A DNA stretch of 64,000 nt from Ashinkailepas kermadecensis (taxonomy: Eukaryota > Arthropoda > Thecostraca > Neolepadidae): NCBI GenBank assembly GCA_034440615.1, contig JAOTOM010004780.1, forward strand, positions 248,001-312,000, given 5' to 3'. Positions 57,480-64,000 of this stretch are shown piece by piece. Under the pieces are notes generated by a model. That model was not told where the DNA came from, searched no databases, and saw only the letters and a list, made by a program, of their open reading frames with translations. Every line of letters starts with the position of its first letter. Within the stretch, counting starts at the first letter, position 1. A program made the translations under genes and the position numbers.

Positions 57480-57810
57480 TACAATTATTGGCCAGTGAGG
57501 TGATCTGATGGCTCTGCTACTGCTTGTGACTTATTGTAATAGCGTGCCATGAAATCACTCCTCCTCCTTGATCCGCCATTGGCACAGTGCCACTCGCTGC
57601 GCCATTGTCTGTGGTGGTTTGAATAGGGTATGTCATGATTACCTCTCGTTACGTCCTGGATCCGCTATTGGCAAAATCTTCGGGCGTCGCCATTGCTCGT
57701 GATGCATTATTGCCGTTTGTCCTGAATTCACGCCAGCCCCTCCTACTAGATCCACAATAGACAAAATGTCGCTTTCGCTGAGCCACTGCTTGTGGTGTGT
57801 TTGGACTGTT
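57480..57810. repeat. Diverged ~90-bp tandem repeat, 3-4 copies
   Basis: GATCCGCCATTGGCACAGTG at 57570, GATCCGCTATTGGCAAAATC at 57659 and GATCCACAATAGACAAAATG at 57749 mark successive units of 89-90 bp. The intervening GCCATTGTCTGTGGTG-like parts also align. Confidence 0.75.
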
Positions 57811-58466
57811 CCGTGCAAGTCCTGCATATGAATGAAATGAATGAATGAAACACCACTTGCAGCACTGCATTGAGCCAGTGCTGTGTTGGTTCGCATACCA
57901 AGAGACACGAAGGGTAGTTGCATACGAAGTGTTCAAAGGGTTTATCGCTTTTTCTCACCTTTTATAGTCTTTTTCTGTTCAGGTACCATCGAGAACCACC
58001 AGGAATGCCAAGGCAACACTTTCCCACGTGCCGTTTGACAGAGTAAATAGTGTTGCAGGCGGCATCTTTGTGCACTCCTTGCATTTTATAGGCTTCCATG
58101 GTCTTCTCACTAACGACATACTTTTTCTACGATCTAACAGCCAGAATAAAGCGGCAAGTCGCGACTTACACTACGATTTTGAGAGCAAATCCCTGAGATG
58201 GCGTGTACTTCAGGGTGTTGTAGCTTTGTATGCTTTTGGGAGGGTACTTCCCCCCCAATGTTGGCTGTGCCCCGAACAATTTCAACTTTTAGCATAGGAC
58301 TCTAGCATAGAATGTGGTATGCCTCCCTAAATCCATTTGGCCACGGCCATTACCTTCACGTATTGTGCCCCAATAATTTTCAGAAACCGACGTCCATGAT
58401 ACACTTCACAAACCTGCTTCGTGTTACCATTTATGTCATGTGTGTGATTGTGATAGCACAATGTGA
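57811..58466. other. Unannotated stretch
   Basis: No gene recognised. CTTTTTCTGTTCAG at 57968-57981 is a good acceptor-like sequence, but the sequence after it has stops in all frames within short distance. Confidence 0.3.
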
Positions 58467-59270
58467 CGTGCTAGTGCATAACGTCACCGGAGCGCCAGCG
58501 ACCAGGCGTGCTAGTGCATAACATCACCGGAGCGCCAGCGACCAGGCGTGCTAGTGCATAACGTCACCGGAGCGCCAGCGACCAGGCGTGCTAGTGCATA
58601 ACATCACCGGAGCGCCAGCGACCAGGCGTGCTAGTGCATAACGTCACCGGAGCGCCAGCGACCAGGCGTGCTAGTGCATAACGTCACCGGAGCGCTAGCG
58701 ACCAGGCGTGCTAGTGCATAACATCACCGGAGCGCCAGCGACCAGGCGTGCTAGTGCATAACATCACCGGAGCGCCAGCGACCAGGCGTGCTAGTGCATA
58801 ACATCACCGGAGCGCCAGCGACCAGGCGTGCTAGTGCATAACATCACCGGAGCGCCAGCGACCAGGCGTGCTAGTGCATAACATCACCGGAGCGCCAGCG
58901 ACCAGGCGTGCTAGTGCATAACATCACCGGAGCGCCAGCGACCAGGCGTGCTAGTGCATAACATCACCGGAGCGCCAGCGACCAGGCGTGCTAGTGCATA
59001 ACATCACCGGAGCGCCAGCGACCAGGCGTGCTAGTGCATAACATCACCGGAGCGCCAGCGACCAGGCGTGCTAGTGCATAACATCACCGGAGCGCCAGCG
59101 ACCAGGCGTGCTAGTGCATAACATCACCGGAGCGCCAGCGACCAGGCGTGCTAGTGCATAACATCACCGGAGCGCCAGCGACCAGGCGTGCTAGTGCATA
59201 ACATCACCGGAGCGCCAGCGACCAGGCGTGCTAGTGCATAACATCACCGGAGCGCCAGCGACCAGGCGTG
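58467..59270. repeat. 40-bp satellite-like array, 20 near-identical copies
   Basis: Exactly 20 units of 40 bp (CTAGTGCATAACATCACCGG, AGCGCCAGCGACCAGGCGTG). The only variation I see is ACGTCACC versus ACATCACC (G in units 1, 3, 5 and 6; A in all others) and one GCTAGC in unit 6. Such homogeneity implies recent expansion or ongoing gene conversion. Contiguous units without spacers rule out a CRISPR-like array. Confidence 0.98.
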
Positions 59271-59420
59271 CGGTGAGTGGGGGGGGCGACGATCGGCACA
59301 CCTGAAGGGTTGACCTACACTGGAGGCGATCGCGGGGCTGGATATATTCTTACCCCTTTCTCTCCCTCTGTTCTGTCTTTTCTTTCTTTGTTTTACCTGT
59401 TGGTCAGTATTTCAATAAAT
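59271..59420 (+). other. Sequence after the 40-bp array with AATAAA
   Basis: A G-run, a pyrimidine-rich stretch (TTTCTCTCCCTCTGTTCTGT) and TTTCAATAAATC (AATAAA at 59414-59419). This resembles the 3' end of a transcribed unit or retroelement whose 3' region contains the 40-bp array. No coding sequence is attached. Confidence 0.3.
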
Positions 59421-60066
59421 CATGGTTAACGCCAACTAGGAAGAGGCGCCATGAGCTAACCCACAGGATTTCGTGCCAATCACTATGTGATTGCATGTGT
59501 TGATATATTTGAAGTGCGATGGAACTACTCAAGAAGAACAACAACCCATCAACTCTCAATTGTAACCTAAAATAAATATAACTACAGTAGGTATGCTACA
59601 CGTCAGCATGGGTGTAGCCACGGTTCCGAAATTGGGGGGGGCAAACTAGGGACGCTGTAAGTTTGGACAGGATAGAGGGGTAGAGGATAGAGGATAGGAG
59701 GACAGGATAGAGGTCCTTACCCCCTCCCCCACAAAAGAATCCTTTGATTTCAGCCACTTCATTTTCAACGTCTGGTTTTCAGATTCACCATTGTTAAAAA
59801 TCATATTTTGGGACAAAAAGTTCCACCAAAATTAGCATGTTTCACTCCTTGTCACTGGCTTTGAACATCTAGCTTTATGTCGTAGGTGCTGGTCCCTATT
59901 TCATAATCACCACAGAGCAATGCTGTAAGTACGTTAAACGTTGCCTCCTTGTAGCAGGTAAAAATGAAAGTATTGGACGATGGTTTTATTGTTGTGAATA
60001 TAGACATACACAAACCTTTCCCATGCTTTCCGGTTTTACGGGGAGACATTTCGATGCAATGACAAC

Positions 60067-60387
60067 CAGGGCGGATAAATGGCATGGCACTGAGGACATG
60101 TGCCACCCACATGGAAAGTGGCGTCCCTCCGGCCGGGAAAAGGCGCCCCTCTGGAAGGTTTCAAGTGCACCCGCTCGATTTTTTTTCAGCCAAAGGCGCC
60201 CCTGTGAAAGAAAAAGGCACCCTCTTGGAAGGAAAGGCGCCCATCGGGGAAGGACCGAGTGCATCCCGCCCCCTCGAATCTTTCAGCCAGAGGCGCCCCT
60301 CCAGGTGCTTTCGCAGTGGCGCCGCTCCAAAGAAATGGCGCCCCTCCAGACAAGTGCCCACCATGACAATTCCTGGATCCACCCCTG
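60067..60387. mobile_element. hAT-like MITE with internal GGCGCCCCTC array
   Basis: Left end CAGGGCGGATAAATGG; right end inverted CAGGGGTGGATCCAGG. The flanks ATGACAAC (60059-60066) and ATTACAAC (60388-60395) match at 7 of 8. The interior is a degenerate array of AAGGCGCCCCTCTGGAAGG phrases at roughly 20-40-bp spacing. The right end matches the MITE at 2331-2532. Confidence 0.78.
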
Positions 60388-60771
60388 ATTACAACATTGT
60401 TCTCTCGCGGTATGAACTCCGGCTGGTTATATAATCGTGCGCATTCACGTGTGGTTTCTCTTGCAAATTTAACAAATTCCGTTGGACCATTAAGAGGAAA
60501 GCAGACATTTGGAAAAAAAAGCTCTATATTTTACATGATCGGAACATCAATGTGGCAGTGCAAATTTAAAACCAGCGATGAGAGCGCCGTCCGAGCAGGT
60601 TATGACGGATTTCTTGGGGGAGCTCCTATAGTCATATAGGATATGAGTGCCTGCTATCACAACGACTGCAAACAAAAAGAGATTTGATCCTTCTATTCCT
60701 ATTACACTCAATCATTGTACACACACCGGACCTTCGACGCCTTCGAAATTATTTTGATATCTCAACATTCT

Positions 60772-62165
60772 GATAACGTACGGTAAGCCACGTCGAATGA
60801 CACCCACATAATGCAAATTGAAACCATAGCGACGAAACCCGAGGACTTTGAATAATTCAAACTAACTTTTAACTTTGAGGCTTGACCTGACATGTCCCGG
60901 GTTAATAAGTTACTCAAGGGTTGCCCACGGGCTATTTCTTGACACCAAACATGGGTAGCTTTGTGAGAAAAGGAAGAAGCGCGGGGCGACTGAAGAAATG
61001 AGCTCGACCTTTGACTTTGCAAATTCATGTGATTTCTGAACGTTTTGCTAGAGTACCTCACGGCACGTCGAATGGCATCCACGTGATGAAAACTGAAGAT
61101 ATATCGACAAGGCGCGAGGACTTCGAGCAATTTAAGCTAAGCTTCGATTTTGTGGTTTGACATTGACGTGTCCCTGTTTGAAATGTTACACGAGGTTCAC
61201 CACGGGTTATTGCTTAGATACCAGCTGTGGGTAGATTAGGGCGAAGAAAAAAATGCGAGGCGACCGAAGAAATCGGTTTGACCGTTGACCTTTGAAATTA
61301 GTTCGATTTCGTAACATTATAATACGGCACAAGCCACGTCGAATGACACCCACTTGGTGCAAATTGAACCATCTAGACGAGTCGCGAGGACTTCGAAAAA
61401 TTCAAACTAGCCTTTGACCTTGAGGTTTGACCTTGACAAAAAGTTATTATCCGGTTACAAAAAGTTATTCGAAGGTTCACCATGGGATATCGCTTGATAG
61501 TGGATCTGGGTAGGCTTTGGCGAACCCCTCCCCCCACCAGAAAAAATGCGAGGCGACAGAAGAAATCAGCTTGGATTTTAACCTGTCGAGATTATTGCGA
61601 ATTATCAACTAACTGACACCGCGCAATAAGCGACGTCGAATGACATCCATTTTCTGCAAATTGAAGCCATAGCGACGAAACGCGAGGTCATCGAAGAACT
61701 CAATCAAACCTTTGACCTTGACATGTCCCGGTTTGAAATGCTACTTGAGTGTTCACCACTGGCTATCGCCTGATACCAGATTTTGATAGGTTTGAACGAA
61801 AACGGGAAAAATCGAGGCGACCGAAGGATCAGCTTGGCCTTTGCCTTTGACAAATAATTCGATTGCTTAGCTTTCTGATACCGCATAACAAGCCACGTCG
61901 AACGACGTCAAGTTGATGGAAATTAAAGCGATAGCAACCGAACCTCGCGTTCGGTCGATATCGCTTCAATATCACCATCTAATAAATAAAGCTAACCTTC
62001 GACCTTGAAGTTTGACCTTGACACGTACCGGTTTGAAATGTTGCACGATGGTTCATCACAGGCTATCGCTTGATGGCAGACTGGGGCAGGTTTGGGTGAA
62101 AATGCAAAACAAAATGGGAGGCGACCGAACAAACCGGTTTGCGTTGGACCTTGACCGTTAAGATG
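60772..62165. repeat. ~275-bp satellite, five diverged tandem units
   Basis: The landmark GCCACGTCGAATGACACCCA recurs at 60787, 61063, 61333, 61630 and 61892 (spacings 276, 270, 297 and 262). Each unit also carries TTTGACCTTGA, a GGTTTGAAATG-like segment, GGCTATCGCTTGATACCAGA and GGCGACCGAAGAAATC phrases. Units are perhaps 70-75% alike by eye, so the array is old. Confidence 0.9.
61926..61966. repeat. Perfect hairpin inside satellite unit 5
   Basis: AAGCGATA and ACCGAAC on the left pair with GTTCGGT and TATCGCTT on the right, separated by 3-bp internal loops and a 5-bp apical loop. The other satellite units do not carry it. Confidence 0.85.
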
Positions 62166-62835
62166 GTCATGTGAGACCTATGAAGTTGCTTCTAGCGTGT
62201 TCAGTACAAGCAAAAACATTTGTGGTAATTGATTCGAACGATCATAAACCCGTCGCTGAATACCAATGCCAATACAAATACGCCTCTGGCGAACTCGTCG
62301 CTGAATACGAATACGAATACGTTAACCTGACGTACGTGCTCAAGGCTTCCCATGACTCCCCTCCGTGGTCTTAAAGATACCCAAGGACACCCAGAGTCAC
62401 GTTTGTTCAAGATATATCGATATATGCGCAGGGGAATACAGCCTAAGACGCCTTGCGATAATGCAAATTTGTTTCCTCACAAACCACAATTTTCCACCCA
62501 AGCGAAAACACAAGATGGTCAAGGTTCATGTTATTCGAGAATGGGCTGGAAGCAGAAATTTCTAAGGTTTGCTGATTTACCATTCGGAGATTTTGTGACG
62601 ACAGATATCCTGTGAAGCTCGTTGATTGGCTAGATCGGCTTCTGGTATTTTTGGTGATTCTCTTGCATAGATAGTTTCACTTTATAAATGAAGAAGTATA
62701 ATTTTGCGGCGATCATACTCATATAGCTGAGGCTTGGGGGGGGGGGGGGGCACGAAGTAAATTGAGGGGGACAAATCGCCACTTTTCATAAATTTGGTGG
62801 ACATGTCCCCCCGTGGTTACACCCATGCATTTCAG

Positions 62836-63685
62836 TACTTCAGTTAACATTATCATCTTTTATTTGTAATTCAATTTCAAGTTAGCAGGACAAGATTTGT
62901 GTTGAAGTCACTGATTTCCATGTTATGCTTTGCGCCTAACGTTAAAATTGTCTGTATTTTGTTTTGAATTGGTACATTCAATCCCCTCCGTTTCAGTACC
63001 ATGACAATCATTGTGCCATCGCAATGATAAAATGCTTCAAAATTAAGCAAGTGACATATATAGCAGGATATCACAGGGATGAAGGATTATTGGTAGTGAA
63101 GGGAATAAGAGCAACCAAGGTGGGATCAGGATCATGACCATCACGGCGCTGCACGCTCTCCAACCTGAGTAGGATCAGATTAAGGCGTCGGCAGGCGGCT
63201 TGGAGGTCCGGTTAAGCACAATAAACCAAACACACGACATGAGTCGGTTGTGATGGACAAGGTGAAGCTTCATTCGTGCCACACATCCACAGGCTTTCGA
63301 TCCACTTCATTGAATTTCGTTTGCGTTTGGTCAAGGTCGTGCTCTCCATCTTGTGTCTACGTTTTCAATGGGCAGGTATATCCATCTGACCAGGGATTTA
63401 GTTCGTCGCGCACGCGACTTGAGACGCGCGCATGTGGTAAATTAAACTTGATTTTGTCGTGACATTCCCTTGCGAAATTCTTTGCAAAATAATAACATTT
63501 CTTTGAATTGATTTTGTAGGCGAATATCGTCTGAGCATGTTTGTGCACATAGTAACTCGATGCAAAACATATAACCGAGTGTTCAGAATAAAGTGTAACA
63601 ACAGCAACATGGAGCTGAGACGAATTCCGAAGCAATAAAACAAATTATACGAAGCTTAAAAACATAGCCGTCTTCCCTTCAAGGC
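62836..63685. other. Unannotated stretch
   Basis: No gene recognised. Small frames only. Confidence 0.35.
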
Positions 63686-63689
63686 TGAC

Positions 63690-64000
63690 GCATATGACAC
63701 CGTCCCACTACGAGTTCACATGCAGCTCCATCCTCCCACTTGTACTGGTGTGATCTCTCGTGCAGCTTGGCTTTGCCTCTCCCCAAGGCATGACTCCATC
63801 TCTCTCATGGGTGTGGCCTCTAATGCGGCGTGACTCCGTCTCTCTCATGGGTGTGGCCTCCCACGTAACGTGATTCCATCTCCCTCATGGGTGTGACCCC
63901 TAATGCGACGCGACTCCGTCTCTTTCATGGGTGTGGGCTCTAAAGCGGCGTGACTCCGTCTCTCACTCATGGGTGTTGCCTCTAATGCGGCGTGACTCCA
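63690..64000. repeat. 40-bp minisatellite, continues past window end
   Basis: Units of 40 bp (TGACTCCGTCTCTCTCATGG, GTGTGGCCTCTAATGCGGCG) start at 63791, 63831, 63871, 63911, 63951 and 63993 (the last interval is 42). Degenerate units precede from about 63690. It is unrelated in sequence to the 40-bp array at 58467. Confidence 0.93.

Larger units (their letters stand above)
59607..62827. mobile_element. Possible composite hAT-like element enclosing a satellite
   Basis: Left end CATGGGTGTAGCCACGG; right end inverted CATGGGTGTAACCACGG (16 of 17 match), each followed internally by a G-run. The flanks CACGTCAG (59599-59606) and CATTTCAG (62828-62835) match at 6 of 8. The 3.2-kb interior holds a nested MITE (60067-60387) and five units of a ~275-bp satellite. 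Two independent MITEs with similar ends would give the same picture, but then matching flanks would be coincidence. Confidence 0.5.

Noticed and set aside
58467..59270. CRISPR-like regularly spaced repeat
   Set aside because: Units are contiguous and identical with no unique spacers, and everything else in the window is eukaryotic.

Overview
This window looks like nuclear DNA of an animal, most likely an arthropod (a chelicerate or crustacean is my guess). The sequence shows no operon-like coding and no long conserved open frames. It is dense with short non-autonomous DNA transposons, two copies of a tRNA-derived SINE, decayed non-LTR retrotransposon pieces, (TA)n and (GAGACA)n microsatellites, and at least fifteen unrelated minisatellite or satellite arrays. 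I found no complete protein-coding gene. Most long open frames lie inside tandem arrays whose unit contains no stop codon, so they say little about coding.

The clearest signal is a cohort of hAT-like elements. I recognised them by pairing terminal inverted repeats (TIRs) with flanking 8-bp target-site duplications (TSDs). Perfect TSDs flank 2331-2532, 7717-8134, 15792-16026 and 16203-17370. TSDs with 7 of 8 matches flank 11167-12035, 53057-54889 and 60067-60387. TSDs with 6 of 8 matches flank 37994-38145, 54468-54681 and 59607-62827. Several are nested. Two or three carry GC-rich degenerate tandem arrays as their interior. An unrelated 2.8-kb element with a 22-bp TIR and a TA target duplication lies at 45644-48469.

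Layout. 1-8 kb: hAT MITEs, a 5'-truncated SINE and a small minisatellite. 8.4-8.9 kb: a 26-bp minisatellite. 9-15 kb: mostly unremarkable, with one tandemly expanded hAT copy and a CpG-rich stretch ending in a TATA-like site. 15.8-17.8 kb: a cluster of three hAT insertions plus one nested inside. 18-25 kb: microsatellites, degenerate arrays, a 203-bp tandem duplication and an 80-bp inverted repeat. 25-30 kb: minisatellites and a CpG island. 31-36 kb: a long GAGACA tract, arrays and a broken reverse transcriptase gene. 38-43.5 kb: two large minisatellites, a full-length SINE, and minus-strand segments that look coding by third-position GC but match no family I recognise. 44.8-48.5 kb: a non-LTR 3' end and the TA element. 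49.8-51.8 kb: arrays. 53-55.6 kb: a large hAT element and a 252-bp tandem repeat. 56-59.3 kb: 50-bp, 90-bp and 40-bp arrays. 59.6-62.8 kb: a possible composite hAT element enclosing a ~275-bp satellite. 63.7 kb to the end: a 40-bp minisatellite running off the window.

The elements do not form a pathway. The DNA reads as a transposon and tandem-repeat graveyard, and what deserves follow-up is how the repeats are built and where they inserted. All repeat boundaries were read by eye. TIR and TSD matches are direct observations; superfamily names are inference.
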